The notes: a model not told the origin generated them from the sequence alone. A stretch of 64,000 nt of DNA from Lycorma delicatula (GCF_047948215.1 NC_134460.1:17412501-17476500); one strand, 5' to 3'. Shown: positions 23,537 through 37,820, counted from the first letter of the stretch. Numbers and translations are program-made.

Positions 23537-26500
23537 TCCTACGGAACGAGAAAAATAATAAAAAGCTATTAATCTAATAAAGCTTCCACAAAGTTTTTAA
23601 AATTATTTTCTAGAAACTGTTACGACAATTAAGAATGAAGATTTACAAATTTATGTTTACATTGATTCTTTTAATAAAATAAATAAAATTATTCCAGAAG
23701 TTATTAATATAAGCATGACTTATTGTACAGTTTGTAAAAAAGATCTCCTCAAACAAAAAAATAACTAAACTATTATTTGTTTAATGTAATATAAAATGAC
23801 TACATCCAAAGTAAACAAGTAATTTACAGCCCATATATTTACTTTTCTTTATGACAAAATTTATAATGAACTAAGTATATTTTTGAAAGTATTTAAACAA
23901 CAATCGTTTGTTTTCTTCTTTGTTTACGAACCAAAAAATAATTTTTAAATGGCTTAAATAAATATTACAGAAACTTAAATAGAACTGAAATTAAAAGTAA
24001 ATAGTTTCCGTTAAAATACATGTAATTTCTCATTTAAGTTACAAAATAACTCTAGCCTATTGCCGTGGGCTTCATGTGAGTCAACGTGAGAAAAATGTGA
24101 CTTGATCTTAAATGTGTCTTGATCTTTAACGGTGCCCAGATGTCAAGGTAGAGCTGCTTAAAGCATTAATTTTTTTTTGCGATTAAAATCGACAATAAAT
24201 CAAACAAATTGCATTTTAACGTTATCGGTACATTGGTCTTATCTTTTATCTGTCGTTTCTTATTAGATTCTAATCAGAAATGAAACCAAGCTTCTAAAAT
24301 GTATAACAATGAAATTTAGGATTAATCGATTCATAAATGTAGGGCATAGCCAACATAAGAGGATTTAACAACACATAGCTGCACTTAGAGATTTCCGGTT
24401 ATATAGTAGAGCTCATTCGTAATAATAGATATTACTCTATTCCACACTAACACGAATATAACATTTTTAAGAAATCATGTTAATTTATTCTGTGATCTCC
24501 CAGAAAAAAATACATGCACTAACACAGCAGAGATACACGAAATCGTGTATCATATTGACGAAATTAGCATGATTTGAAAAATTTACTGTTCTGCCTAATA
24601 AATAATTCTAGTCGTAAGTCGAGAAATATATACAATCTGTAGCAGAAAATTGCATGAAAAATTTTAGATTACGACCAGAACCTTATTAATTTTGTAATTA
24701 AATTTATAAATACCAATGAAAAGTACTGTAATCAAATCACGTTGATAGAATAGAAAAAAAAGAAAAAGAAAATGAATAAACATAACTGCAAAATCAAAAT
24801 TATAAATCTTATTCTTTAAAGAATCAAACATACAAAGGAAATCAGAGGGTAATTTAAAACTGTCAAATAAAAAAAACATTTAAAATTAACAAATAAAAAA
24901 AAGAAGATTTTTAATAATATTTATTAAATTTTAAACTTATCTCAAAAATAAAGTTAAATTAAATTCACATTACACAATAGGCAATATCTGAAATTAAATT
25001 TTCAGTGGTTTTTAAAAACGTGTTTTTCCTTAATTGATTAAATTTCATATTTTTCGAATTATAACTTTAAATATAAAAACTCATATCATACCCCCAATAC
25101 ACACAAAAAATAATTTTGTTACGTACAAGTAAAATTTAAAATAACAGTACTTTGGGGATAAAAAAAATACATTTTAATATTATAATTTCAAAATATAAAT
25201 GATAAAAAGGAAACACGCCAAATCGCAGCTGTTGTTAATACCATTATTGTTATTATTACACTTATTTTGAATAGAAAAAAATAAAGTAGTTCATAGAACT
25301 GCAATTAGTACAGCGACTGATAAATGCAGGATGTGAACAGTTGGTTGAATCCAATAACTGCATAGCATGGCAAAATTCTACAATAATTCTGTTTTTTAAA
25401 CACACCATCTGTATTATTTTTCTAAAAAATGAACAAAAATGACGTCATTAAATTAAAGTGATAAATTACATTTTAATTAATATTAATATCATCAATCGAT
25501 TTGGCCTATAAAATATATTTTAAAACATTTTAAATAAAAAAATTATAATTTTTGTACAAAAAAAATTCATACTATAAAAAAAGTTATTATTCATACTATA
25601 AAGAACATCTATTCAAAATTATTCCTGCATTTGTTGTAGTTATTCTTATGGCTGTAATATATTTTAAAAATACTAGTAATAGCTATTTACTCTGACAGTA
25701 ATGATGTTTATTCATTACATATCCAGTGCGACAAACAAAGTGAAAAGTTGAATATCATTTGAATTAGGATGGGTATGACATGCTGATATGTAATAGTATA
25801 CTTCATTTATTGATGAAAAAATCATATTATTTCTTACTTTATATAATTACGTAGATATATAATATAGAACATTATTATTTTTGAGATTAACTATACTATT
25901 TTTGGGAGTAATTTGTATTTTTTTTCAGCTTGCCTACTACTGTTTAGTTATAGTTCCGAAAATTAAGAAAAAAACAATTAAAACAAATACTGAAATTAAC
26001 AAAAATTATTTAAGAGATAAAGAAAGAGAACAAAAATTTAATAAAATTTTAATTACTTTGAAAATGAATAGGCTAATTTAAACTACTTTAAAATAATTTC
26101 TAAGATCATAAATATATTTAAATAGTTTTAACACTGAACATCTAATATTCCTCTACGTATTAATTTTAATCCATCTTCTGGAAATAAACAACCAAAATAA
26201 AAAAATCGAAAAAATATCCACCAACGAAAGTTGTTTTAAATTCAATTATTATTTTTTTTTTTTTGCTCAATAACAATTATAATTAAAATCGGCTCTCCTG
26301 CGGAGCCATAAGTAAGTTACCTGACAAAAGCACGTGATAAGAAGATCCTTAAGGAACCCGAAAAATAAATAATACACAATAAACAGTTGCAAGCAAACTT
26401 AAAGTAAATATGAAATTTCAAGCTGTCATAAATTACAAACCATTAATTTCAGCACCATATAGTCCACAAAACCAACATTAATAACAAATAAAAAAGAAAG

Positions 26501-27899
26501 AGAAGTAACAAGAAATTAGATACGACACCGCTAAACTTGACGGTGTTAGATTCCAGACCTTTACGCAGACCCTAAGTCGAGTACATGGGCTCGTTTCAAC
26601 CGTCAGACGTCTCTGCTGTTATCGAGTAGATTAATTACAAAGTGGTTTACATGATTCTCAAGCCTCCACAGGTATTTGACAATACGCTGTTGTGCAATGT
26701 CACTTAAATTCAATTTACGTTAATTTTTGGCTACCAAAATTTTTCAACGAAAATAAAACTACAGCAAGTAAATCACAAAAAAACAATGTTTCTCCAAGGA
26801 GTGATGATTCCGATTTGCAATTTCAAGAAATATTATTACAGAAAAGTTGTTTCAATTAAATATTGAACTCTTCAATTCTACGCTAAAATGCTCAACCAGG
26901 AATTTAAATACAAAATCAGTTTTTTTTATTTTTTATTTTTTTTTACTAAATTGCCCATTTATTTTTAAGGTAACTAAAAATGTAATTTAATTTTTGTTTT
27001 TGTTCTTTACTTCCAACAATATACTTACTTTCACGATAGTTAAATTTTTATTTTTTTTAATTTTCATAAAAAAAATTTCATACATAAGTTATTATTTCAA
27101 AGTTATATTCGATTTCACTTATACTGGTTGAAATATTCACTGAAAATGTAAAAAAATATGTTTGAACATGTCTGAGAGGAAGGAAGGAGCAGCTTACATT
27201 TTTACTGTAAAGATATAACTCCCAATACAAATAAACATAAAATGGACACTTGAGAAAAAATAAACTTCTGTCCGACTCTCCCTGAAGGTAATTAAATTTT
27301 CTACCAGTATACTATTACTCTATAAAATCGGCGAAACAACTGAAAATCTATGCGCAAAAATTTGGTATCGATACAGACACGATTTTTGCTACAGTTTTTT
27401 TTTTCACAAAATTATTTACGTTTATTCTGTATTACATAAAATCTAAGTTAAAGTTAAAATGAACTTTAAAAAACACTCCGGCCTGAGTTTAGTCAGTTGA
27501 GTTTTAGAAAACAGTTTTTTTTTTTGTTTATATTAGCAGTAATCAACTCAATAAGCAGTTCATAGTAAATGACTAGATATCTTTGTTTAAAGAGGAAATA
27601 ATTAGAGCCATAATTACACTACCTACTTCCTTTTATATAGATTCTAATTTTAGAAAGAAACTTTCAAGCGTTAAAATAATATAAAAAAAGAAAACAATTC
27701 AAAATACAACTAGCACGTAGGCGCACGCAGGATTAACTAGCACGTGCACTATAACAAAGTCCTAATTCAGTTGATTGGTTCAACTATTCGTCTTTAAATG
27801 AAACTCATAGAACCTACGGGTTTATAAAATTTTGGAAAATTATCTACAAACATTATTTACATTATAAATTATTTTAATTTGGAAAATTATGTAACGCCT
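23537..27899. other. AT-rich DNA, no feature recognised
   Basis: This is the longest featureless stretch of the window. Slightly more mixed composition occurs at 26300-26350 (ggctctcctgcggagcc is a 7-bp hairpin) and 26525-26640, without a recognisable match. No frame here has convincing coding character. Confidence 0.4.
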
Positions 27900-28105
27900 T
27901 TTTTTCGTGCTCGACCGGGTCGGATCGGCATTAAAGCAATACTCAATCCAAAGGGGCGGATCTTTTATTCAACTCAATCCTCCGCCTCAAATCACTGAGG
28001 CGGAGTAACCGGGCCCGGCCGGCTATGCCGTTCCCAAGCCTCGCCACAGTAACCCTGAACCCGGTCTTGCCTCTTGCCTGCCTCAAGCCACCAGAGAGGG
28101 AAACT
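27900..28105 (-). mobile_element. GC-rich island resembling a LINE 3' end
   Basis: This is the most GC-rich block of the window. On the minus strand it runs from ctctggtggcttgaggcagg through gggcccggttactccgcctc and atcggcatt-region sequence to ccggtcgagcacgaaaaaaa, i.e. into an A-run at 27900. It includes an inverted repeat cctccgcctcaaatc / ctgaggcggag near 27987-28005. It looks like the 3' UTR of a non-LTR element on the minus strand. I see no protein motif and no clear homology to the island at 15990. Confidence 0.4.
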
Positions 28106-29195
28106 TTACTAACTTAACCTTTAAGTTTATTTTTATTGTAGAACAAAATAAACCTATTTGCAATTTACTAAACATTTAAAACTAAACAATCAAACAATAC
28201 CCAAACAAAAAAAAAACATTTAAAAATTTTAGACTGGAATAAAAAAGACAACAATTAAATGGTAGTAACAAAAGAAGGCAAAAAAAACTTTCCAGTTTTC
28301 TCACCTATTTCTATGTTAAACTATATACATATGTAGTATACTATATACATATATAACTATAGTATGTATATAGTAAACTATATATATATATATATATATA
28401 TATTTGGGTTAAACGATTTTCAATGAGAGGGACGAAACCTCCCGGATAAATTCCAGTTGTAAAAAAGAAGTACTATGATACACAGTTAATTTATAGAATA
28501 GAAATTCGAAATTTTACATTTACCGTAGGAATAATTTTTAAGAAAGTTTGTTAAAAATTTTTAATTTTTCCAAAATTAATTATTTTTGTAAAATGCAAAA
28601 ATTCAAAAACAACGAACAAAAATAAATAAATTAAAAATTTAATAAAATTAAACTAATAAATGGAACTGATATCAGAAACCACCAAATTGTTTATCAAAAA
28701 CTACACAACCCAAGATTTCTTTAAATTACTTTTAAGCTCAGAAAACTACGAAAAAGCGTAGGTATGCGTAACAATGGAAATCAAACACCAAATATTTCCT
28801 TTCGTTAATGCATGCTAATGAAAAATTTTTTAAAATCGGACAAACAAGAATTCAATGTTTTCGTTTTTATCTTCAAATAATTTGGAGAATGCTTCTCTAA
28901 ATTTTATTAAAAACATTTAAGAAAACCAATTACGTGTAATCAGTATATGCGCGTGCGTGTGAACAAATAGATATTACAAAGAAATATGAGGGATAATTTA
29001 TAATATCGGTTTCTGTTTTTGATTAGAAATTAATATAACAAATCTCAAAACTCCTTATATAAAATTTAACTTCTAAATTTTCAATTAATAAAAAGATACA
29101 TAAAATTTAATACAATTAATACCTTTAAAAAATACCATTAAATCATTTCTACCACTGTTAAGTAAACAAACATATTCCCCAAAAAATTGCCTATA
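28106..29195. other. AT-rich DNA with TA-rich tract
   Basis: Between 28320 and 28402 there are repeated ctatatacata-type units followed by a (TA)n run. The remainder is AT-rich with nothing recognisable. Confidence 0.45.
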
Positions 29196-29890
29196 TAAAA
29201 AAATCCTTCGGCACGCCGGAAGGCGGAGGTAGATTTCACCGGTGCTAAGTAGGGGATAAAAAAGATTTCCACCTTAAAATTAAGAAAAACTTCAAATTTA
29301 CTCAATACGGTAATAGCTGCACGTGAAAAATAGTTTCACATCTTTAGCATACCACAAGCCGCTGGAATTCTTACAATTCCAGCAAAATTTAGTCATCCTT
29401 ACCATAAAGGTGGGTCATATTCAAAACTTGTTACAGAAAAAAGTTTTAAGTAATGTTTTGAGGTAAACCGATTCGATAGTGTGCCTAATAAGGGAGATAT
29501 GATTTTTTGTCTTCGAAACCCAATTTTTTCGATCTCCTGGGCCAATGGTTGATGATATTTTACATACCTAAGTTTTAGGATTTATCGAAAGAATAATAGG
29601 AACTTCAAATGAATTCGATATTTTACTTAAAAGAAAGTTATAGCGATATTTTGTTTTTTCAAAAAAGCTCAACCATTTCCACCCCCATGGTCCGATTTCG
29701 TTCGTTAATGAACTCGACCGAGATATTTGGATGAATTATTTTTAAGGAGCAATTTGAAAGTGATTGGCGCAAATTTACCGCAGTTATCGTGTCCACAAGA
29801 ACGTAAAAAAAAAATATATATATATATATATGTATGTAAATGTATATTATATATACATATATATGTATGTATGTATATGTAAATATAGCG

Positions 29891-29923
<33 letters not shown>

Positions 29924-30056
29924 AACTTTTGAGCTGTCGGTAGTTTTGGGGTCTGGGGGATGTGAAATGCGAAGATAAGTCGAAATTTTCCGGAAGTCGA
30001 ATCATGGTACCCATTACAATAGGTAGCTTTCTTATGAAATCTACCTAAAAAGCAGA
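29196..30056 (+). repeat. Family Q interspersed element, copy Q1 (most complete)
   Basis: It starts ccttcggcacgccggaaggc (29206-29225) and continues ggaggtagatttcaccggtg. Later come tcgatctcctgggccaatgg, aatgaactcgaccgagat and a microsatellite-rich zone (29815-29920). It ends with aacttttgagctgtcggtag, gtcgaatcatggtacccatt, acaataggtagctttcttat and gaaatctacctaaaa (to 30056). The 5' portion is shared with 36338-37015 and the 3' portion with 60820-61020 and 61930-62050, which defines one interspersed unit of about 860 bases. No open frame is conserved and the class is unknown. Confidence 0.7.
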
Positions 30057-32529
30057 AGAAAGAATTTTAACCAAATAACCGTGAAAAAGAATAGAATGCA
30101 TAAAAAATTACTATTGTGTTCGAGATATCACACATTAAAAGCATTAAAAACAAATAAACACAGGCGTATAAATAAAAGATCTAATCCTACATTAAATTTT
30201 ATGTCACGAATAATAAATTTAACCTTATATTTATTATAAGTCATAATATATCCCACCTCAATTTCTTTCAGAATTAAAAAAAATGTTGAAATAAATAACA
30301 ATGAAGTGTATGAATATTAATATAATCTTATCATAAAACCCATTCAAATAAATAATAAATAAATAAGACAATAGTTTTTTTTTTTTTTAATCATTCATAT
30401 GACCAAATTTAAGAAACTAAAACAAAGACGAATAAAATATTTAAAAAAAGAAGCTATTGAAAACAATTCTATTTTTCAATAAGTTTGTATGAGATTCAAA
30501 CTTCACATATCTTATCCTTCCCAAAAACTTCCTGTATTGGGGATATTAATATTAAATAAAAAAGAAATGAGGTTATGTTAATTACTTATTAAGGAATACT
30601 TTTAAATATATATATATATCATTGTTAACAAATAATATTTAATTATTTTTTTTAAGAATAAAAAGTAGAAAATCAAATACGGTATAAAAATTAAAATCAG
30701 GAAATTAAATTCTATTTCAATAACTTTTCTCTTTCATTCATTCATTTTCAATAAAGTAAAAAAATATTCACAAACAAATAAAATAAAAAAATATTCATTG
30801 ATTTGGAAACTTAACGCTTAGAAGAGTAGAGACATTGAAGAAAAAAAACGACATCCTAGTGAGTCCCCCACAAAGAAGTAACGTTAGATCTGTACCTCCC
30901 TACGCTTCCTTAAAGGAAAACCGTTTCAGTTGCTTAGCATTTCTTTTTGTTCGAAAACGAATAAAATCTCCCTTGGGTTAAAGGAAAGACGAGAAGAGAA
31001 GAATCGAATACGATTTTTGTGAACTGAACCGAAACTGTAAAATCGAAGAATTCTTTTTATTTACTACAATTTTTACGTTCTTTTATCTCGTATTTTTAAC
31101 TCTTCAAAAATAATTACCGACATTTAAAACAAAAATTGTTATAAAAAATATACATTTCAGATATAAATACAATAATAATATTTTAAACCGGCGACATAAA
31201 AAGTTAAAAAAATACGTGTGAATTAACGGTAAGTACCGAATGAAAAAAGTAAAGAAGAAAAAAATGGCAAGTGCTTCCAACCCTTTCAAGAACTTTTCTT
31301 TAATGATCTTGGTTTTATTTAAGTTTAATATTTCTTCTAACAGAAAATTCCTTTCAAAAGAAAAGTGAAATGGTTTGTTTGTTTGTTCATTTGAAAAAAA
31401 GCGTTTTAAAAAGTTAGCATCATTAAGTCTAGAATTAATAAGCAACAGCATCAAAACAAACAAAGAAATTCATTACGTTAAAACTTAAAACAATATTTAA
31501 TATTTTTAAAAATGTAACATTTGTGTATGAGATAAGCCTTTTAAAAATAATAAATAAGTGAAAAAATAATAGTAAAATAACCATTAAAATATTAAAACCA
31601 ATTTAAAAAAAAATCTCGATCAGTCATAGCATCTTTTCATAGCAATTTCCACCAGGATAACATACCATTCACTACAGCTGTTGTTGTGCCCGCTCTTTCA
31701 GAATAAAAAAAAATATAAATAGAAACGCTGGTGATTAACTTTTCAATTCATTAATTCTAGTCCGAACCACACAAAAGATTCGTAGGTTGTTATTATTTCT
31801 TTTTAATTTTGCAAAAAGTATTAGTTTTTACTTTTTAATACGTTTATTCAAGTCGAATTAAAATTTTTTAAGGTTAAATTTATTTAGCATATTTTAGTTT
31901 TTATTTAAAACAATGGTACGGGGAAAAAATGCTGCTGATGAAAAACAAAAAGCCAAAAAAAAAACCTGCCTGTTAATAAAAAAAAGAAAAGAAACAAAGG
32001 GAAAGCTTTTTGTAATGTAGGAATAGGAATCATTTTTTAATAATTTGTTTATACATGAGACATGCATATAGAATATGAAGTTAATTTTTTTTCAAATATA
32101 AATTTTTAAATTAAGATATCTTTAAACAAATTTTCTAATCAATTTCCACGTCAAGATATTCCAAAAATCAGATTATTTCCAGGCTACATATCATTACGCC
32201 GTAATAAACCAACACTCGGCTAAGATAACGACATCCACATAAACGAAATCTAATCGGGTACATAACAATACAGTTTCTATTTATAAAAAAGTCTTTCATT
32301 TGTATTCCTTTGAAAAATCAAACTAGGGATCAACTGACGAACTTTCACTAAAGAAAAACCCTATCAAAATAAGAGAAACCTTGTTTTTTTAATCATTAAA
32401 TAACCTTCGCGGAGAAAAACTGAACCCGAAGGCATTTTCTAATAGCATAATTTATTACCTTATACATTATTAAGATAAGTAGATCATACGAAAACTAGAA
32501 TTTTGGTTATTTTATGACCCTTAATTTTT
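30057..32529. other. AT-rich DNA, no feature recognised
   Basis: A less AT-rich strip at 30830-30985 and another at 31610-31700 have no match in the window. The minus-strand frame at 31104-31463 is Phe/Leu/Lys-rich and low-complexity; I do not support it as a gene. Confidence 0.4.
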
Positions 32530-32720
32530 TTTTTTATAACTTCACAGAAAATTTTCAATTGTTCAGTAAGAGAATTGAACAATAAGTAAATAAGATTTAT
32601 TTAAACGAACATTAACTAGCCACAGAACCCAGTGGTTTGTGACTTAATAATAATAACGAACCAAAAGAACCAAATATAGTTTCTCATCAGACAACCCGTT
32701 AGTCTGAAAGTTGTTCATTC
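32530..32720 (-). mobile_element. 5'-truncated 3' UTR of the Jockey-like LINE
   Basis: The stretch ttcagtaagagaattgaaca, ataagtaaataagat..tatt, ccagtggtttgtgacttaat matches the 3' UTR of the relic at 11190-12276 in the same orientation. On the minus strand it ends gaagttataaaaaaaaaaa, a plausible poly-A tail (32521-32540). It is a 5'-truncated insertion, which is usual for LINEs. Confidence 0.7.
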
Positions 32721-32744
32721 AGAGAGAGAGAGAGAGAGAGTGAG
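32720..32744. repeat. (GA)n microsatellite
   Basis: About ten GA units next to the 5' edge of the LINE fragment. Confidence 0.9.
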
Positions 32745-34409
32745 TGGATAAATTGTAATAACTGCAATTCGATTTTTTTTTTCTTTTTTTTTTTAAAAGA
32801 TAGCACAAATTTGATGCTCCCCGGATTTAGATGACAATAAAATTTTTAATTCGACACTGAAATATAGTATTCTTCAGTTATAGAATAACGAGCAGTAAGT
32901 TTTTCCTCATCCTAGATCACATATACAACATTTTGTACTTTCTACGCGGTATTTTTTAAAAATATTTCATCGTCTTGATTTACAGATAATACAAATTCAG
33001 AAAAATATTACGTATTTTGGACTACACTAAGGGTTTTAATAGTAAAGACGACCTCTTATACTTTACCGATTTATAATCATATTTAATAAATAAAAACAAA
33101 GTAAAACAATTTTTTTATGATTAACGTAGGAATCTCAAGGTTTATAAATAGGAAACTTTAACATGTGAAAATTTCTTCCCTAAGCAATATTAGAAACATT
33201 ACTTCACCCTTCAGGTTGAAAAGCAGAGGTAACAAAACTCCACCATTGATATTGATTACTTATTATTTTAATTTCTATACTCAAAAATTCCTATTACATC
33301 TGTTTTTTATTAATATTTTTAGTGAATTGAAACAATTCCGTAACGAATTGTTGTTATTATTATAGTTATTTATTATTAACAGAAAGTAAAAAAAAATAAT
33401 TTTTTACGGTTACTATGTACATAAACAACTATGTATATTTAAGATATCTAGCAGCTTTTCTACCGAGGAAAACTAAGTTTCAAATTATTTAATTCATTTA
33501 ATTTTGTAATTCAAGCTTATACTTTTAGGACTCAGTATCACCGGCTAGTACTTGCAGAGAATAATATCACTGATTTCTAAACTGAAGTTTACGGGTTAAA
33601 TTATGATTAGGATCTGATTTTTACAAGAAAAAAAATAATTTTAAAGGATTCTACCAGTAAAAATATATACTAACAAAAAATTTGAAAATAACAGAAAACC
33701 AAATCATTCATTACTTTTCTTTAAAATTGTGGCTACCATACGATGCATATTATTATATATATTATAACAACATCGGTAGGGACAGTAGGAAACCTTATAA
33801 TTCTACATATGTGCATCACATGGTCTTGATATCGGTTCCATTTTTTTTTCTCTTTTTAAATAAATTATTTAGCAATAAATTCAATATTTTACGAAATTAT
33901 TAGAAAAAATATACTGTTTTCTTATGATTACAACTATCGAAATGAATCTTGCACGTATTTTAATGATACGATGAATAAAGTTATAACACGAAATAATTCC
34001 TTTAACTTACCGGAAACTGAATCTGAACCCGGATTATTTTTAGAAAGTAACATGTTATAATATTATCTAACTGGCTATTAGTATAACTAGCTTCTTTCTG
34101 TATAGAAAAATGCGATTTTATTTTTATACATCAAATAGTGATAGTAATAATACTAAAAATAATCCAATAAAGAAAATTCATTTCTCCACAACAATCTTAT
34201 ATAAAAGAAAAAAAGACAGTAATCCTTTAGGCTAATTTTTTATTAAGAAAGATGAATTTCATTTTAAGCTATAATTTATTTTAGAAGTAATAATGTTTTT
34301 CCATTAAGCAACTGATATTTATCTTACGATATAAACTAAACGATTAAGAGAGATTGAATAAAAGTAATTTGCTAGCGCAATTACGAAACACATGCAATAA
34401 TGTTAAAAA

Positions 34410-34457
<48 letters not shown>

Positions 34458-34462
34458 ATGTG
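34410..34462. repeat. (TA)n followed by (TG)n
   Basis: About 37 bases of TA pass directly into a short tgtgtgtgta run. Confidence 0.9.
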
Positions 34463-34696
34463 AAAAGGAAGAAAAATTGCAAGGACAAATCTAGGATACA
34501 GTATAATAAAGCCTACAACTGTGAATAGAATAATGCAGTTTTAAAGTAAATGCAATTTATAATGAGGTCAAGGTGTTAATTTCATTGAAGCAGTATCAAG
34601 GAAATATGTAGAAAGATATGCTTGTTTAAAGTAAGCTGAAAGGAAAAAAAGAAAAAAAAAATTTCTAATGATATCATAAATTCCTTTTTACATATG

Positions 34697-34697
<1 letters not shown>

Positions 34698-34739
<42 letters not shown>
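34698..34739. repeat. (TA)n microsatellite
   Basis: About 42 bases of alternating AT. Confidence 0.92.
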
Positions 34740-34743
<4 letters not shown>

Positions 34744-36337
34744 ATCTACACAGACGTTAATCTTGAATTATAACAAATACAAAAGATGAATATAAACTTT
34801 GAACTAACGGCTCTATACTATAACAAACAAAAAATGTAGATATACCGTAAATACTGCACGGAACTTACACGGGGCCTTCTATCAATCAATGTAATAAAGT
34901 ATTCAAATTCAGCTGTAATCAGTGATTTTACGTATGATTGCTATAGACACATTCGAATCAAATATATTACGGGAAATAATGAATTTACTAAAATATGTTG
35001 GTTTCTAAACACACTGCCAACTGTATAATTATACGAAACGTGCTTTACAGCCAGTTTTTTCTAGCTAACAATACGTACATAAATTGAGCCTACCTTAGGC
35101 TAGCGATACGACCGACTTGGGCGCCCTGTTTGGAATGGTTCTATGATGAAAAGAAAGCGTCATTAAAAAAAAAAATTGTAATTTACAAAACATTTTTAAA
35201 TTTCGAAATATATTTATACTGTATGAATAAAACATTATAAGATGGTTTTAAATCAGGATAATTAGTTTTTGCAGGATGAAAACAGCTCGAAAAGGATTAC
35301 GCAGCTCATTTTATACTGCTTAAAATATAATACAGGCTAATAAAAGTAACGATAAATAAGGAAAACTTTTTTTTATATTAAACCAATTCTACGTGAAATT
35401 TTAATCTTTTCCTGAAATCTATAACGAGTAATTAATTTTTTTCTTAATTCATTTATTTCTTTTCAGTATAAATCGGGATTTTTATGGATGTATTTAAGTC
35501 CTATTAGGTTATCAAAATATTAAGAAGTTATCCACTTTTTTTTTTCTTTTCCGCAGTGTTTAATTTACGAACGGTTCCAACTTACTAGAACCAAAAGTAA
35601 ATTTGAATACAAAAAAAATTAAACGCAGAGAAATATTGAATACAGAGAAAGGATTCATTTAAATATTGAAAAAATATAAAGATCAAAAATAAATTTAAAG
35701 AAAAACGTCATTTTATACCCAACGGTGAATTATAATTTAACATTATAATAAATTAAATAGAACTATTTTTCGAACGTTGTTGGGGTAGACTAACAATACA
35801 ATCCTTTTGTCTTGATCGCAAACTGCTTTAAGGTCGGCTCTGTAAATAAATGATCTTGTTTCTAGCACCAACCGGAACTGCCTTTAAATTCCATTAAGAA
35901 TTACAATTAAAATCTGGTTGAAAAAAGGCACTTGAATTTACATTACTTTATAATAATAAGTTAGAAAAAAGTCATAATATATACCAAATTAGAATCTATT
36001 TAATTTTAATTATTTTATTAAAAAATTCTTTAAGCAAGATAAAATATCTAATTTTCATTCACAGGAAACTGCGAGAAAAACTGGAAGTTTTTCCACATGT
36101 TTTTTTTAAATATGTAACTTCCGAGCTTAATAAAAAGATTCTGAAAACATATAAATAAATAAAAAATGTTATTATTATTTTTAAAACCCTAAAATTTCAG
36201 ATAATGATTTCGATGAGTGAACATTAAAAAAAAAATACCTCTGTAAAAATCGTACCAAAAATCTTTCGTACAATAGTACTCAGTTGTACAATCAATTTAT
36301 ATAGTTATAATTGTTTTTTTTAAATATGTGGTTGTAT

Positions 36338-37015
36338 ATAAAATAAAAAAAATCCCTTTTGGCACGCCGGAAGGCGGAGGTAGATTTCACTGGTGCTAGG
36401 TAGGGGATAAAAAAGATTTCCACCTTAAAGTTGAGGAAAACTTCAATTTTACTCAATACGACAACGGTTGCATCTGAAAAAAAGTTTCATATATTTAGAA
36501 TACGACAAGCCCCATCTTCTTACAAATCCAGCCACATTTTGGTCAACCCTTGCCGTAATGAACATATCAAAAATTGTTTCAGACAAAAGTTTTAGGTAAT
36601 TTTTAGAGGAGTAAAGACCACTTTAAACCGATTGGATACTGGGCTTATTAAGAGAGGTATAATTCATTTTTGTCTTCAAAATCCCATTTTTTCAACCACC
36701 TGGGCCAACGGTTGGCGATAGAAAATAAATGTTCTTAGATAACTTTTAGGCCCTTATCCAAATAGGAACTTTAAACGAATTCGACATTTTTCTTAATAAG
36801 AAAGTTATAGGAATATTTTGTGTTTTCAAAAAAGCCCCTCCATTCCACCCCATGATCCGATTTTGGCCGTTAACGAACTCGACCGAGATTTTGGGTCGAG
36901 TTATTTTTAAGGAACAATTTTAAAGTGATTGGCGCAAAATTACGGCAGTTATCGCGCCCACAAAAAAGTGAAATATCGTATGTATGTATATATATAAACT
37001 TTTGAGGTGATGTTT
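36338..37015 (+). repeat. Family Q interspersed element, copy Q2 (3' end missing)
   Basis: Matches Q1 from ggcacgccggaaggcggagg (36361-36380) through gatttcactggtgctaggta and aacgaactcgaccgagat to the tatataaacttttgagg junction, where homology to Q1 is lost. The gctgtcggt / ggtacccatt end is absent. Several short indels relative to Q1 show independent decay. Confidence 0.72.
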
Positions 37016-37129
37016 CGGAGCACTTTGCACTCAGAAAACCTACTTCAATTAATTAAATTTGAAGAACCTAATAATTAACAAAAAATTTAATACGGTGAAG
37101 AATATTTATATTTATAAAGACGTAAACGA

Positions 37130-37820
37130 AAAATCCGATGTGGACACTACATGACTTCATTGTACGCCTATTAAATTACATATAAACATTATTTTAAAAT
37201 GAAAAGTACATAAAATTTTATTTCACTAATAACTTCTTAATTTTTTCTTTTTTCTTTTTTTTTATTGTTATTATTGAATAATGATTTATTGTAATTTTTT
37301 TACATCCAGAGGTTAATAATTATTAATAAATTAATATATTTCGATAAAAAATAAGTTCCAAAAAAGGAGATAAGTCGGATTCGAACCAAAGCGCCTTTCC
37401 CTTGTAAGATCCAAATACTTCATTAATTAATATTTTATTTGGTTATAACTCTGAAACCAATAAATACCACTATAGATATATCTTTGAAAAACTCTCAATG
37501 AGGGCTTATAACTGTAGTTAAGAAAAAGTCCAAAAATCAAATTGCTTTGATTTTGGGCTTTTTGGACGCCACTGGTCCAGTTGATTGCCATCAAAAAGGG
37601 ATGTGCACAACTAGATGTTACAACAGTCCTAAATCGAAAATTTCAACATCCTACAGCTAATCGTTTTTCAGTTATGCGAGTTCATACGCACGTACAAACG
37701 TCACGGCGAATCTAATCAAATTGGATTCAGGGATGGTCAAGGTGGATATTTCCGTTGAATACAGAAAACTGAAATTTTTCGCGATCACAATACTTCGTTT
37801 ACTTTGTAAAAGGAAGTAAA
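37130..37820 (+). repeat. Family P interspersed element, copy P2
   Basis: It runs from gatgtggacactacatgact (37137-37156) through the AT-rich part, the T-arm-like agtcggattcgaacca (37373-37388) and the hairpin ccaaaaatcaaa / tttgattttgg (37530-37556) to cacaatacttcgtttacttt and ggaagtaaaa (about 37820). The hairpin arms differ from the other copies but still pair with each other. The minus-strand frame at 37672-37872 is part of this repeat. Confidence 0.78.

Larger units (their letters stand above)
32745..36337. other. AT-rich DNA with two (TA)n tracts
   Basis: No gene was recognised. A less AT-rich strip at 35090-35150 (cgaccgacttgggcgccctg) and another at 35800-35895 have no match in the window. 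The open frames at 33165-33365 and 33682-33903 carry no recognisable motif. Confidence 0.4.

Noticed and set aside
31104..31463. 119-codon minus-strand frame, hydrophobic
   Set aside because: The length is tempting, but it is Phe/Leu/Lys low-complexity without a motif, and reads of this type are expected in DNA this AT-rich.
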